From Burkholderiales bacterium PBB6 (GTDB lineage: Bacteria > Pseudomonadota > Gammaproteobacteria > Burkholderiales > Burkholderiaceae_C): a stretch of 64,000 nt of DNA. A program made the position numbers and the translations under genes. Shown piece after piece: positions 43,495-53,337 of the stretch; within the stretch, counting starts at the first letter, position 1, and each line of letters begins with the position of its first letter. Under the pieces are notes generated by a model. That model ran no database searches and was not told the DNA's origin. It saw only the letters and a program-made list of their open reading frames with translations. Location: NCBI GenBank assembly GCA_002255925.1, contig NKIH01000004.1, forward strand, positions 62,001-126,000, written 5' to 3'.

Positions 43495-46368
43495 ATGTTG
43501 AATTTGAAGTTCCGGCGCTTGTCGCGTGGTGCGGCATGGCCGTTGGTGGCTGGCCTGGCCCTGGCTGTGAGCATGGGCACGGCAAGTGCCGCAGACCCGG
43601 CCAACGCCGGCTCGGGCCCCGCATCAAAGGCGGCTGCCAAACCGCAACCCAAGGGCAGCGCCGCAGCACAGGCGCGGGGCTTCACGATCGAGGCCGTGCC
43701 GGCCTGGGTCAAGACCGTGGCGGCCGACCCGGCATCCACGATGGACAACGCGCCGGTGCAGTTCCTGATGCGCGACTTCCAGACCCGCATCAGTGAACGC
43801 GGCGAGGTGCAGCGCTACCTGCGCTCGCTGCGGCAGATCACCGAGACCGCCGGCCTGGAGCAGGGCGCGCAGATCCAGATCGACTTCGACCCCAGCTACC
43901 AGCGCCTGGTGTTCCACCGGCTGGAGGTGCTGCGCGGGCAGCAGCGCCTGAACCGCCTGGACCCTGCCAAGGTGCAGATGCTGCAGCGCGAAACCCGGCT
44001 GGAGTGGCAGATGGTGGACGGTCGCAAGACGGCCTCGCTGGTGCTCGATGACGTGCGGGTGGGCGACAAGGTCGATCTGGTCTACAGCGTCATCGGCGAC
44101 AACCCCGTGTTCAACGGCAAGTTCTTCGACCAGGAATGGTCGCTGAATTCGAAGGGCCCGACGGCCCAGTTCGAGTACCGGCTGCTGGCGCCCGCTGCGC
44201 GGCAGATCCGCCACCGCGTCGACCCGGCCCGCATCAGCGTCAGCAGCAGTGAAGCCGCTGGCGTGCGTGAAACCGTGTTCCGCCGTCTGCGTGTGCCGGC
44301 CTGGAGTGCAGACAACCTGGCGCCGCCGTCGAGCTTCCTGGAAGACCAGATCCAGTTCAGTGAGTTTGGCGACTGGGCCGAGGTGGCGCGCTGGGCCGAG
44401 CAGCTGTTTGCGCCCGTCTGGGCACCCGACAAGGCCGTGACTGATCTGGCCCGCCAGATCATGCAGGACGCCGGGCCGGACCCGCTGGCACGCGCCCAGA
44501 AGGCACTGGATTTTGTGCAGACCGAGGTGCGTTATTTCGGCACCGAGATCGGCGAGAACTCGCACCTGCCGGTGGCGCCAAGCAAGGTGCTGGCCCAGCG
44601 TTATGGCGACTGCAAGGACAAGTCCGGCCTGCTGAGTGCGCTGCTGCGGGCGATGGACATTCCGGCGTCGCCGGCCCTGGTGTCCACGCTCTACCGCGAC
44701 GACGTGAACACGCTGTTGCCCAGTCCGCTGGCCTTCAACCATGCCATCGCTCAGGTCACGCTCAACGGCAAGCCGCTGTGGCTGGACGCCACCCGATCGC
44801 ACCAGAAGGGCCCGGTGCTGCAACGTGAATCGCTGGGCCTGGGCCATGCGCTGCTGGTGGCGCCCGCCACGCAGGGCCTGACGCCGCTGCCGGGCCTGCA
44901 AGATGCCCTGCGCGTGTCGGTGGTGGACACCTTCGTGGTGGATCGCATCGCTGCCCCGGTGCAGCTGGTGTCGCGCATCACGTATGTGGGCGACTATGCC
45001 GAGAGCGCCCGCAGCTTCTTCGCGCAGACGCCGGTGGCCGAGCTGCAGAAGAGCTTCGTCGGCGACTACCTGCGGGCCTACCCGATGGCCACGCCGGTGG
45101 GTGAATTGCAGCTCGAAGAGCAGGCGGCCAACAACGCCGTCACCGTGACCCAGCGCTACCAGCTGACCGAGTTCTGGCGCTTCCCGGAAGAGAAGTCGCT
45201 GATCGGCGAGTTTGGTTTCATGTCGCTCGCCGACCCGCTGCGGGTGACTGAGCGCTCGGCCCGCACCCGGCCCGTGCAGATCAATTCGGTGGGCCTGTTC
45301 CGCCACACGGTGCGCTTCGAGTTTGCCGAGCCGGTGTTTGGCAAGCCCTCGTCGTCGCGCGTGGATGACCGGCAGAAGGCGTACGAGTTGCGCTTCCGCC
45401 AGAACGGCGACGCCAACACGCAGGAGGTCGAGGCGGAACTGCAGATGCGCAATGGCCGGATTGCCGCGGCCGACTGGGCGGCGCATCTGGAGCAGGTCAC
45501 CAAGTCGTTTGTGCGCCTGGGCCAGACCATCCAGTTTGCGGCGATCGACGCCAAGGGCCTGGACAACCTGCGCGAGCAGCTCCGGGTGCTGGATCGGCGC
45601 CTGCAGTCGGGCGAGCTGAAGGTGGCGTCGCGTGACATGGCCGATGCCCATTTCAAGCGCCTGGTGCTGAACGCCCAGCTCGACAGCGGCCGGCTCAGCC
45701 CGAAGCTGCGGGGCCAGGCGCTGATGCAGCGCGGCATCCAGCAAGACCACCTCGGCCAGCCGGACCTGGGCTTGCAGGACTTCCAGGCGGCGCAGGCCCT
45801 GATGCCTGACAGTGCGCCGCTGCGAGCCTCGCTGGCCGTGAATGCCTTGTCGCGGCGCCAGGATGCCGACGCGCTGCGCCTGTCCACCGAAGCGCTGGCA
45901 TTGGGCGGCGCTGACGACGGTGCCCGCTACACCCAGGCCTATGCGCTGTATTTCATGGACCGCCCGGCCGATGCGCGGGCCCGCTTCCGCGAGATCCTGG
46001 AGAGCCGCACCGAGCAGGAGCGCAGCTACGGCGCGATCTGGCTCTACATCAGCGCCCGCAAGGCGGGTGATGATGGCAAGCGCAGCACCGACGCGCTGCT
46101 GCCCACCGGCCGCGACCCCGGCTGGCCGCTGGCCGTGCTGAACTACCTGCGCGGTGAGGCCACGATGGACACCGCCCTGGTGGCGGCCCGCCTCGATGGT
46201 CGGCCCGACCCCGGCCGCTTGTGCGAGCTGTATTACTACGCCGGCCAGAAGGCCCTGCTCGATGGCGACAAGGCGCAGGCGAAGCAGTGGCTGCGCAAGG
46301 CGGTGGACACCGGTGTGCGCGGCTACAACGAGTTCAACTTCGCGCAGCGCGCGCTGGATGCGCTGTGA
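43495..46368 (+). CDS. DUF3857 / transglutaminase-core protein, exported
   Basis: A 957-residue protein with an N-terminal signal (WPLVAGLALAVSMGTASA, likely cleaved after ASA). A DUF3857 domain (about 80-300) precedes a transglutaminase core with Cys373 (QRYGDCKDKSGLLSALL), His416 (LAFNHAIAQV) and Asp431 (LWLDATRSH). The C-terminal about 250 residues carry TPR-like helices (QRGIQQDHLGQPDLGLQDFQ). These periplasmic proteins are widespread in proteobacteria but functionally unknown. ATG 43495 follows AGGGAG. The next gene overlaps its stop by four bases. Confidence 0.9.
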   Translation: MLNLKFRRLSRGAAWPLVAGLALAVSMGTASAADPANAGSGPASKAAAKPQPKGSAAAQARGFTIEAVPAWVKTVAADPASTMDNAPVQFLMRDFQTRISERGEVQRYLRSLRQITETAGLEQGAQIQIDFDPSYQRLVFHRLEVLRGQQRLNRLDPAKVQMLQRETRLEWQMVDGRKTASLVLDDVRVGDKVDLVYSVIGDNPVFNGKFFDQEWSLNSKGPTAQFEYRLLAPAARQIRHRVDPARISVSSSEAAGVRETVFRRLRVPAWSADNLAPPSSFLEDQIQFSEFGDWAEVARWAEQLFAPVWAPDKAVTDLARQIMQDAGPDPLARAQKALDFVQTEVRYFGTEIGENSHLPVAPSKVLAQRYGDCKDKSGLLSALLRAMDIPASPALVSTLYRDDVNTLLPSPLAFNHAIAQVTLNGKPLWLDATRSHQKGPVLQRESLGLGHALLVAPATQGLTPLPGLQDALRVSVVDTFVVDRIAAPVQLVSRITYVGDYAESARSFFAQTPVAELQKSFVGDYLRAYPMATPVGELQLEEQAANNAVTVTQRYQLTEFWRFPEEKSLIGEFGFMSLADPLRVTERSARTRPVQINSVGLFRHTVRFEFAEPVFGKPSSSRVDDRQKAYELRFRQNGDANTQEVEAELQMRNGRIAAADWAAHLEQVTKSFVRLGQTIQFAAIDAKGLDNLREQLRVLDRRLQSGELKVASRDMADAHFKRLVLNAQLDSGRLSPKLRGQALMQRGIQQDHLGQPDLGLQDFQAAQALMPDSAPLRASLAVNALSRRQDADALRLSTEALALGGADDGARYTQAYALYFMDRPADARARFREILESRTEQERSYGAIWLYISARKAGDDGKRSTDALLPTGRDPGWPLAVLNYLRGEATMDTALVAARLDGRPDPGRLCELYYYAGQKALLDGDKAQAKQWLRKAVDTGVRGYNEFNFAQRALDAL

Positions 46369-46940
46369 GCTTGGGTGGTGAGGTTGGTGTGCAGCGGCGC
46401 CGGTTTCTGGACAGCCTGAGCGCTGAGCAGCGCGTGGCCGCCGCACCCTGGCTGGCGCTGCACCTGGCGCAAGATGGCTCGGCCACCCGCCTGTGCGAAA
46501 CCCAGGCCGGCGGGCCGGTGCGCTTGATCGTGCATGACCAGTGCGTGACGACCGAGGTGCCACCCGAGGTGCGTGCGCACCTGCCCGGCACCCACTTCAT
46601 CGAACGCTGCGTGAGCCTGGTGCACCGCGGCGAGGTGATGATGGACAACCTGTCGTGGATCGCCGTGGCGACGGCCCCGGCCGATGTGCGCGACGACCTG
46701 CTGGCGGGTCGTCTGCCGATCGGGCACCTGCTGCAGCGGTTGTGGATCCGCCGCGCGCCCTTGCCTCAAGACCAGGCGAAACCGCTCTGGCCCCACCTGT
46801 GGCGCCGCTGCGGCGAGCCCGACGACGGCAGCGTGCGCAGCTACGTGATCGCCACGCCGGACGGGCCGGCCATGCTGATCACCGAATGCTTCAGACAGGG
46901 CTTGCTGCCGGGCGTTTTGCGCCCGGCCAGCGCGGGCTGA
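46365..46940 (+). CDS. UbiC/chorismate-lyase-fold protein
   Basis: A 191-residue protein with the UTRA/UbiC-like arrangement: RLIVHDQCVTTEVPPEVRAH, a LVHRGEVMMDNLSWIAVATA strand pair, LPIGHLLQRLWIRR and a terminal Glu in LITECFRQGLL, where UbiC has its catalytic acid. Chorismate lyase makes 4-hydroxybenzoate for ubiquinone. Similarity to canonical UbiC is moderate and no ubiA lies beside it, so it may be a relative with another role. The start is GTG 46365, overlapping the DUF3857 stop (GTGA). Confidence 0.7.
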   Translation: MSLGGEVGVQRRRFLDSLSAEQRVAAAPWLALHLAQDGSATRLCETQAGGPVRLIVHDQCVTTEVPPEVRAHLPGTHFIERCVSLVHRGEVMMDNLSWIAVATAPADVRDDLLAGRLPIGHLLQRLWIRRAPLPQDQAKPLWPHLWRRCGEPDDGSVRSYVIATPDGPAMLITECFRQGLLPGVLRPASAG

Positions 46941-48704
46941 TCAGAAGCTTTCCCAGTCGTCGTTGCCGTGGTTGGCGGGCGGCATCGGAGCGGGGGCTGC
47001 GGGCCGTGGTGCGCTCGCAGCCGATGAAACGGAGGTGAGCGCAGGCCGGGGTGCCGGCGTGGGCCGGGCCACCTGGCGAAGCACCTCGGCGGCGGCGCGC
47101 ACATGGGCCGGCGCCGGCGTGGTTGCGTGGCTGCCCTGGTGGCTGTGGCCGGGCAGCTTGAAGGCGCTGACCACCTCCACCATGCGCTTGGCCTGTTGCT
47201 TCAGGCTGTCGGCGGCGGCGGCGCTTTCTTCCACCAGGGCGGCGTTCTGCTGGGTCACCTGGTCGAGCTGGCCGATGGCGTTGTTGACCTGGCCGATGCC
47301 GCTGGTCTGCTCGACCGCTGCCGCGCTGATTTCGCTGATCAGATCAGCCACACGGCGCACCTGGCCAACGATGTCGTCCATCTGTGCACCGGCGTCAGCC
47401 ACCAGGCGTGAGCCGGTTTCCACCTTTTCCACGCTGGTGCCGATGAGTTGCTTGATCTCGCGGGCGGCTTCGGCCGAGCGTTGGGCCAGCGTGCGCACCT
47501 CGCCCGCGACCACGGCAAAACCGCGGCCTTGCTCGCCAGCTCGGGCGGCTTCCACGGCGGCGTTCAGCGCGAGGATGTTGGTCTGGAAGGCGATGCCGTC
47601 GATGGTGCCGATGATGTCGCCGATCTTGCGGCTGCTGGTCGTGATCTCGTCCATCGTGTGCACCACCTGGCCCACCACCTCGCCGCCGCGCGTGGCGGCG
47701 CCACAGGCGGCCGTGGCCAGCTGGGTGGCCTGGCGGGCGGTGTCGGCGCTGGTCTTGACGGTGGCGGTCAGCTCTTCCATCGAGGCGGCGGTTTCTTCCA
47801 GATTGGCGGCTTGTTCTTCCGTGCGCTGGCTCAGGTCGGCGTTGCCGGTGGCGATCTGCGCCGAGCCGGTGGCGATGTTCTCGCTGCTGCTGCGCACCTG
47901 GCCCACCACCTGCTGCAGCTGGTCGTTCATGGCCTTGAGGCTGCGCAGCAGGTCGGCGGCCTCGTCGCGGCCTTCGGCAGCGATGTTGGCGGTCAGGTCA
48001 CCCTGGGCCACGGTGTTGGCGGCTTGCACGGCCTCGCTCAGCGGGCCGGTGATGGAGCGGGTGATGACCACCGCCATGGCGACGGCCAGCAGCACGGTCA
48101 CCACCGCGATGGCCAGCAAGGTGTTGCGGGCCGCCTCGAAGGTGGCGCGGGCGTGTTGTTCGGTGTTGTGGGCATCCGAGTTGTTGAGCTCGATGGCCTT
48201 GTTCAGCGGCACCAGGACCTTGGCGAAAGCCTGGCCTGCCGGGCCGATGGCCAGCTTGGCCGCCAGGTCGGCCTTTTCTTCGCCTTGGTTGGACATGGCG
48301 AGCAGCTCTTTGTCGGCAGCGATGTAAGCCTGCCAGGCGGCATTGGTGTCGGCGAAATGCTGCCGCTCTGCGTCTGACGAGATCAGCTTTTCGTAGGTGG
48401 CCAGGGCCTGGGGCACCGTGGTGTTCACCAACTCATCGCGGGATCTTTCCGCGGACTGCTTGCCGGTGGCCTCGATCTCCAGCGCATGCCGCAGGCTGAA
48501 CCGGCGGGCGGCGTTCATCGCGATGTTGATTTCGCCGAGTGCGCGGATGCTGGGCAAGCTGTTGGTGGCGATTTCTTCGGTGCTGGCGTTGATGGTGCCC
48601 ATCTTCAGCACGGCGATGCCACCCATCAGCACGATCAAGAGCGCCATGGCGCCGAAGGCGAGGCTGAGGCGCAGGCCGATGCGAAGTTGACGAAGGCTGT
48701 TCAT
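46941..48704 (-). CDS. Methyl-accepting chemotaxis protein with 4HB sensor and CheR tether
   Basis: A 587-residue chemoreceptor. From the N-terminus: a membrane helix ([20 protein letters not shown]), a periplasmic four-helix bundle (about 35-190), a second helix, HAMP, and the signalling hairpin with its tip [20 protein letters not shown] followed by [20 protein letters not shown]. The C-terminus ends in DWESF, the xWxxF pentapeptide that tethers CheR/CheB. ATG 48704 follows GGAG. It is a lone gene in this window; che genes are not present. The ligand is unknown. Confidence 0.93.
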   Translation of the reverse strand: MNSLRQLRIGLRLSLAFGAMALLIVLMGGIAVLKMGTINASTEEIATNSLPSIRALGEINIAMNAARRFSLRHALEIEATGKQSAERSRDELVNTTVPQALATYEKLISSDAERQHFADTNAAWQAYIAADKELLAMSNQGEEKADLAAKLAIGPAGQAFAKVLVPLNKAIELNNSDAHNTEQHARATFEAARNTLLAIAVVTVLLAVAMAVVITRSITGPLSEAVQAANTVAQGDLTANIAAEGRDEAADLLRSLKAMNDQLQQVVGQVRSSSENIATGSAQIATGNADLSQRTEEQAANLEETAASMEELTATVKTSADTARQATQLATAACGAATRGGEVVGQVVHTMDEITTSSRKIGDIIGTIDGIAFQTNILALNAAVEAARAGEQGRGFAVVAGEVRTLAQRSAEAAREIKQLIGTSVEKVETGSRLVADAGAQMDDIVGQVRRVADLISEISAAAVEQTSGIGQVNNAIGQLDQVTQQNAALVEESAAAADSLKQQAKRMVEVVSAFKLPGHSHQGSHATTPAPAHVRAAAEVLRQVARPTPAPRPALTSVSSAASAPRPAAPAPMPPANHGNDDWESF

Positions 48705-49050
48705 GAGGTCTCCCGGAGAAATTTGAGGCCTGTGTGCTCCGACAGGCAGGCAGCGGCCCGCTCTGAGCATTGAGCAGCAATGGCTGTGTACAGCGAAGTA
48801 TCGGCAGGTGAGGTGGCCGCTAAAGCCATCAACATGCACCAGGATGTGGCGCAATTCCTTGCTTTGCGGGCGAGTGCCGTCCGAGCGCTCGGCAGCCTGA
48901 GGTGGTCTGCCTGCCTGCCCGACAGCGCGGCTGTCAAGCGTTTTGCTGCATGCCGAATCTTTGTGGATGGTCAAGCCGGCGCCGACTGACATCCGCCCCG
49001 TTTCAGTGGATGATGACGGGCTTGAAGACAGACCCGCCGGAAAAGAAGAC
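48705..49050. other. Intergenic region between the chemoreceptor and nrdJ
   Basis: A 346-base divergent gap that should contain both promoters. I looked for a cobalamin riboswitch or NrdR box before nrdJ and saw none I could support. One TTGTGGATG near 48961 resembles a single DnaA box on the minus strand. Confidence 0.45.
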
Positions 49051-52020
49051 ATGAACACAGAAGACCTGTTTGACACCCGATCCACGCCTGTTCCGGCCGG
49101 CCCGGGGGACAGGACAATGCCTCCGCAGCCGATCAGCGAAGAGGTGCTGATCGAGAAGTACGCCAAAGGCAGCGAGAGCTCTGTGGGCGAAGTGCGCGCT
49201 CGCATTGCGCGCGCCCTGGCCGTGGTTGAAGCGCCCGAGCAGCGCGCCCACTGGGAAGCCGAGTTCCTGCGCGCTCAGGAGCTGGGCTTCGTGCCGGCCG
49301 GCCGCATCAACTCCGCCGCCGGCACCGACCTGACTGCCACCCTGATCAACTGCTTCGTGCAGCCGGTGGGTGATTCCATCGCGTCGGATGAAGACGGTTT
49401 CCCCGGCATCTACACCGCCCTGACCGAGGCGGCTGAAACCATGCGTCGCGGCGGCGGCGTGGGTTATGACTTTTCCCGCATCCGCCCGCACGGCGCCTGG
49501 GTGGGCTCGACCCAGTCCAGCGCGTCCGGCCCGATCAGCTACATGCGCGTGTTCGACCGTTCCTGCGAAACGGTGGAATCGGCCGGTGCGCGCCGCGGTG
49601 CCCAGATGGGTGTGCTGCGCTGCGACCACCCGGACATCGAGGCCTTCATCCACGCCAAGGACCAGGGCGATCTGCGCAACTTCAACATCTCGGTTGGCGT
49701 GACCGATGAGTTCATGCAGGCCGTGCAGACCGGCGCCGATGTGCAGCTGGTGCACCGTGCCGAGCCGGGCGCCAAGCTCAAGGCCGGCGGTGCCTTCCAG
49801 CGTGCTGACGGCCTGTGGGTGTACCGCACGCTGCCGGCGCTGTCGCTGTGGGACCAGATCATGCGGTCCACCTATGACCATGCCGAGCCGGGCGTGCTGT
49901 TCCTGGACCGCATCAACCAGGACAACAATCTCAGCTACTGCGAAACCATCGCCGCCACCAACCCGTGCGCCGAGCAGCCGCTGCCGCCGTATGGCTGCTG
50001 CTGCCTGGGCTCGATCGACCTGACGCACTTCGTGCGCGAGCCGTTCGAGGGGGGTGCTTTCTTCGACGACGACGCCTTCGCCAAGGTGGTGGCCGTGGCC
50101 ACCCGCATGCTCGACAACGTGCTCGACGTGACCGTGTGGCCGCTGGAGCGCCAGCGTGAAGAAGCCGCCAACAAGCGCCGCGTGGGCCTGGGCTTCACCG
50201 GCCTGGGTGATGCACTGGTGATGCTCAACCTGCGCTACGACGGCCAGCCCGCCCGCGACATGGCCCGCCACATCAGCGAAGTCATGCGCGACGCGTCGTA
50301 CAACGCCAGCGTCGATCTGGGCCTGGAGCGCGGCGCGTTCCCGCTGTTCAACGCCGACATGTATCTGTCGCGCGGCACCTTCGCATCGCGCCTGCCACAG
50401 GGCGTGAAGGACCGCATCCGCGCCCACGGCCTGCGCAATTCGCACCTGCTGTCGATCGCACCGACCGGCACCATCAGCCTGGCCTTCGCCGACAACGCCA
50501 GCAACGGCATCGAGCCGGCCTTCAGCTGGACCTACACCCGCAAGAAGCGCATGCCCGACGGCAGCTCGAAGGAGTACGCGGTCGAAGACCACGCGTGGCG
50601 CCTGTATCGCCACCTGAAGGGCGCCGATGCACCGCTGACCGAGGCCTTTGTCACCGCGCTGGAAATGAGCGCCGAGGCCCATGCCCAGATGGTGGCCGCC
50701 GTGGCGCCCTGCATCGACACCGCCATCTCCAAGACGGTGAACGTGCCGGCCGACTACCCCTACGCCGATTTCCAGGACCTGTACATGATGGCCTGGAAGT
50801 CGGGCCTGAAGGGTCTGGCCACCTACCGTCCGAACTCGGTGCTGGGCTCGGTGCTCAGCGTCACGCCGACGGCCGCCCCGGCCGCACCGGCGGTGCCGGT
50901 GGTGGAGCCCGCCCCGCTGACCACTGACGGCGCCAACCAGCGCCTGAAGCTCGACAAGTCGCCCAAGGCCGTGCTGACCAGCCTGCGCTGGCCCGGCCGC
51001 CCTGAAATGCGCGGCGGCAACCCGGCCTGGAGCTACATGATCCAGCACCCGCACGGCGACTTCGCGCTGTTCGTGGGTGAACTGCCGGCCGAAGCCGGCC
51101 CCGACGCCGGCCTGTTCGGCCGCACCTTGCCGTTCGAGGTGTGGGTGAATGGCGCCGAGCAGCCTCGCGGCCTGGGTGCACTGGCCAAGACGCTGTCGAT
51201 GGACATGCGGGTGAATGATCCGCAGTGGCTCAAGCTCAAGCTCGACACCCTGGCCACCGTGGCCGAGGAGCGCTCGTTCGAGATGGCCTTCCCGCCGAGC
51301 GGCGAGAAGCGCCTGTTCCCGGGCGTGGTGGCTGCCACCGCCGCGGTCATCCGCTGGCGCTGTGAGCAGCTGGGTTCGCTCGACGCCGTCGGCCCGACCC
51401 CGGTGCTCGACGCCATGTTCAGCCGCGACGAGCCGCGCACCACCACCTCGGGCACGCTGGCCTGGGCGGTGGACGTGGACAACCCCGCCACCGGTGAAGC
51501 CTTCACCCTGACGCTGAAGGAAGTGGCGCTGGCAGATCCGGACGCCCCGAGCGGCTACGTGACCCGCCCCTGCGCCATCGGCTTCTCGGGCAACTACCCG
51601 AAGGCGCTCGACGGTCTGGCGCGTCTGCTGTCGCTCGACATGCGCGTGATCGACCCGGCCTGGGTCGGCATGAAGCTGCGCAAGCTGCTGAACGTGGGCG
51701 AGCCGCTGGGCCACTTCATGGCACCGGTGCCGGGCCAGAAGCGCCAGCAGATCTGGCCGAGCACGGTGGCCTACGTGGCCCGCCTGGTCATCCACCGCTA
51801 CGCGATGCTGGGTGTGCTCGACGAAGAAGGCTTCCCGATCAACGCCATGGGCATCCTGGAAGCGCCTGAGCGCAAGGTTGCACCGGTGGCTGAAGACGCC
51901 GCCGGCAAGGTCAGCCCGATGGCTGGCAAGCCCTGCCCGGAATGCGGCAACGCCACGATGATCCACAAGGACGGCTGCGATTTCTGCACCGCCTGTGGCT
52001 ATGTCGGGCAGTGCGGCTGA
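49051..52020 (+). CDS. nrdJ: Adenosylcobalamin-dependent ribonucleotide reductase with duplicated C-terminal module
   Basis: A 989-residue class II ribonucleotide reductase, oxygen-tolerant and using B12 to make the thiyl radical. It shows the active-site Cys in [32 protein letters not shown] with the radical Cys and Glu, and [20 protein letters not shown]. The C-terminal tail ([26 protein letters not shown]) carries the redox cysteines. Between them two related TSCPD-type repeats occur (about residues 689-785 and 836-925). ATG 49051 follows GGAAAAGAAG; a further upstream in-frame ATG is less likely. Confidence 0.94.
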   Translation: MNTEDLFDTRSTPVPAGPGDRTMPPQPISEEVLIEKYAKGSESSVGEVRARIARALAVVEAPEQRAHWEAEFLRAQELGFVPAGRINSAAGTDLTATLINCFVQPVGDSIASDEDGFPGIYTALTEAAETMRRGGGVGYDFSRIRPHGAWVGSTQSSASGPISYMRVFDRSCETVESAGARRGAQMGVLRCDHPDIEAFIHAKDQGDLRNFNISVGVTDEFMQAVQTGADVQLVHRAEPGAKLKAGGAFQRADGLWVYRTLPALSLWDQIMRSTYDHAEPGVLFLDRINQDNNLSYCETIAATNPCAEQPLPPYGCCCLGSIDLTHFVREPFEGGAFFDDDAFAKVVAVATRMLDNVLDVTVWPLERQREEAANKRRVGLGFTGLGDALVMLNLRYDGQPARDMARHISEVMRDASYNASVDLGLERGAFPLFNADMYLSRGTFASRLPQGVKDRIRAHGLRNSHLLSIAPTGTISLAFADNASNGIEPAFSWTYTRKKRMPDGSSKEYAVEDHAWRLYRHLKGADAPLTEAFVTALEMSAEAHAQMVAAVAPCIDTAISKTVNVPADYPYADFQDLYMMAWKSGLKGLATYRPNSVLGSVLSVTPTAAPAAPAVPVVEPAPLTTDGANQRLKLDKSPKAVLTSLRWPGRPEMRGGNPAWSYMIQHPHGDFALFVGELPAEAGPDAGLFGRTLPFEVWVNGAEQPRGLGALAKTLSMDMRVNDPQWLKLKLDTLATVAEERSFEMAFPPSGEKRLFPGVVAATAAVIRWRCEQLGSLDAVGPTPVLDAMFSRDEPRTTTSGTLAWAVDVDNPATGEAFTLTLKEVALADPDAPSGYVTRPCAIGFSGNYPKALDGLARLLSLDMRVIDPAWVGMKLRKLLNVGEPLGHFMAPVPGQKRQQIWPSTVAYVARLVIHRYAMLGVLDEEGFPINAMGILEAPERKVAPVAEDAAGKVSPMAGKPCPECGNATMIHKDGCDFCTACGYVGQCG

Positions 52021-52071
52021 GGGCGCGCCTGAGGACTGGAATCACCTGAACAGGTCGTTCGGGTCCGCGTA

Positions 52072-52941
52072 TCAAGTTCGATCGCTACGCCGGTGCGGCC
52101 TGCCCAGCCTCAGGCCAACGCCCTGTGCCAGATGGGCGACATGGCCGGGCCGGCTGAGCACCTCGAATTCGGCAAGCCTGGCGAGGCCGAGCGGGTCTTT
52201 GGCTTCGGCCACTGAGCTCGGGTGGCACATCAGCAGATCGCCCGGCCGCGCCGAAGCGATCCATGCCGTGAGCAAGGTCTGGTAGCGCGCTGCGCCGCCG
52301 CTGAAGTCATAGACCCCGAGCAGCCGCTCATTTTGCGCGCAGCCCGCCGCGCGGGCTTGCGAGGCCAGCGCACGGGCTCCCACCTGCTCGATGAACCAGG
52401 CCTTGAAGCGCTCGGCGACCCTCGTGGCACCACCGGTGCGGCGGCGCGTTGAGCGCAGCCAGGGCAGGGCGCCATAACGCCGCAACAGCTCCGCGATCAA
52501 TGCCTCGCGGATCGTGGGCAGCTGGTGCACGTGCTGGTGTCCGTCCACGAAGTCCGGCGGGCGCCCCATCACCGTCTCGAACGCGTCGAGCTGGGCCTTG
52601 ATTTCGTCACGTATCCGTACGCGGTTCAGGGCGCCGATGTGGCTGCCCACGATGAGGGCGCCAAGGCCGCGCCGCGACACCTGCAAAGGATGCTCCGTGA
52701 AGTCGAGGTGCAGGCCGGTTTCCAGGTCTGCGCAAGACCGAAGTTCCGGGCCGTCTGAACGCCACAGCGGTGCCCCGACCATGCAGGCCACCGCATGCAC
52801 GGTGCCGGCATCGTTCAACCGCAACACCGCGTCATCGATGCCGGCGCACAGGCCGAAATCATCGACGCAAAGGCAGAGTGTGCGGTCAGCGCCGTTATGC
52901 TCTCGCGCACCATGAGCCTGCGCTTCCGTTCCGTCACCCAA
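52072..52941 (-). CDS. YdjC/ChbG-family carbohydrate deacetylase, NaxD/LgmC-like
   Basis: About 289 residues of a YdjC-family deacetylase: LCLCVDDFGLCAGIDDAV with the metal-binding Asp pair, ETGLHLDFTEHPLQV, and DGHQHVHQLPTIREALI. In Francisella NaxD and Bordetella LgmC, such enzymes remove the acetyl group from undecaprenyl-phosphate-N-acetylhexosamine before transfer to lipid A. Start uncertain: TTG 52941 is used here; in-frame ATGs at 53034 and 53109 would overlap the divergent gtrA-like gene heavily. Adjacent glycosyltransferases support the lipid A role. Confidence 0.85.
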   Translation of the reverse strand: MGDGTEAQAHGAREHNGADRTLCLCVDDFGLCAGIDDAVLRLNDAGTVHAVACMVGAPLWRSDGPELRSCADLETGLHLDFTEHPLQVSRRGLGALIVGSHIGALNRVRIRDEIKAQLDAFETVMGRPPDFVDGHQHVHQLPTIREALIAELLRRYGALPWLRSTRRRTGGATRVAERFKAWFIEQVGARALASQARAAGCAQNERLLGVYDFSGGAARYQTLLTAWIASARPGDLLMCHPSSVAEAKDPLGLARLAEFEVLSRPGHVAHLAQGVGLRLGRPHRRSDRT

Positions 52942-53337
52942 CGCGCCAACCAAGGGCGCATCGCCTGGTTTCTGCTCGTTGGATGTGGTGCTGCGGCCAT
53001 CCACTGGACGGTTGTCGTGGGCTTGGTCAGCCATGGCGCCTGGCAGCCCTTGACGGCCAATGTGGTGGGTTGGTTGACGGCATTTCTGTTTTCTTTCGCG
53101 GGGCATCATCGGCTGACGTTCCGAGACCGCCGAGTTCTCTTGCGCACAGCGGCACCGCGGTTTTTCGCCATCTCGGCCGGCGGCTTTGCGCTCAACGAAT
53201 CAGCCTATGCACTGTTGCTGGGCTTCGGGCTGGCATCGAGCTATCAATGGGTGCTGCTGGCCGTCTTGATCGGTGTGGCAGGGGTCACTTATCTGCTGAG
53301 CCGGCATTGGGCGTTCCTCGGCAATCCAGCGCCTTAG
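52912..53337 (+). CDS. GtrA-family small membrane protein
   Basis: A 141-residue protein with four predicted helices and the GtrA pattern: RIAWFLLVGCGAAAIHWTVV, WLTAFLFSFAGHHRLTFRDR, and LLSRHWAFLGN at the end. GtrA proteins are thought to help move undecaprenyl-linked sugars across the inner membrane. Here it is divergent from the deacetylase gene and its 3' 53 bases overlap the convergent GT39 gene. It may correspond to LgmD of the Bordetella lipid A glucosamine locus (from memory). Confidence 0.85.
   Translation: MSLRFRSVTQRANQGRIAWFLLVGCGAAAIHWTVVVGLVSHGAWQPLTANVVGWLTAFLFSFAGHHRLTFRDRRVLLRTAAPRFFAISAGGFALNESAYALLLGFGLASSYQWVLLAVLIGVAGVTYLLSRHWAFLGNPAP

Noticed and set aside
43624-46563. 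A 979-codon minus-strand frame across the DUF3857 gene
   Set aside because: Antisense shadow of a well-supported exported transglutaminase-type protein.
48705-49050. Possible cobalamin riboswitch upstream of the B12-dependent reductase
   Set aside because: I could not find a convincing B12 box or long paired scaffold, and such switches usually control B12 synthesis or the B12-independent enzyme, not nrdJ itself.
49003-51966. A 987-codon minus-strand frame across nrdJ
   Set aside because: Antisense shadow; nrdJ motifs are unambiguous on the plus strand.
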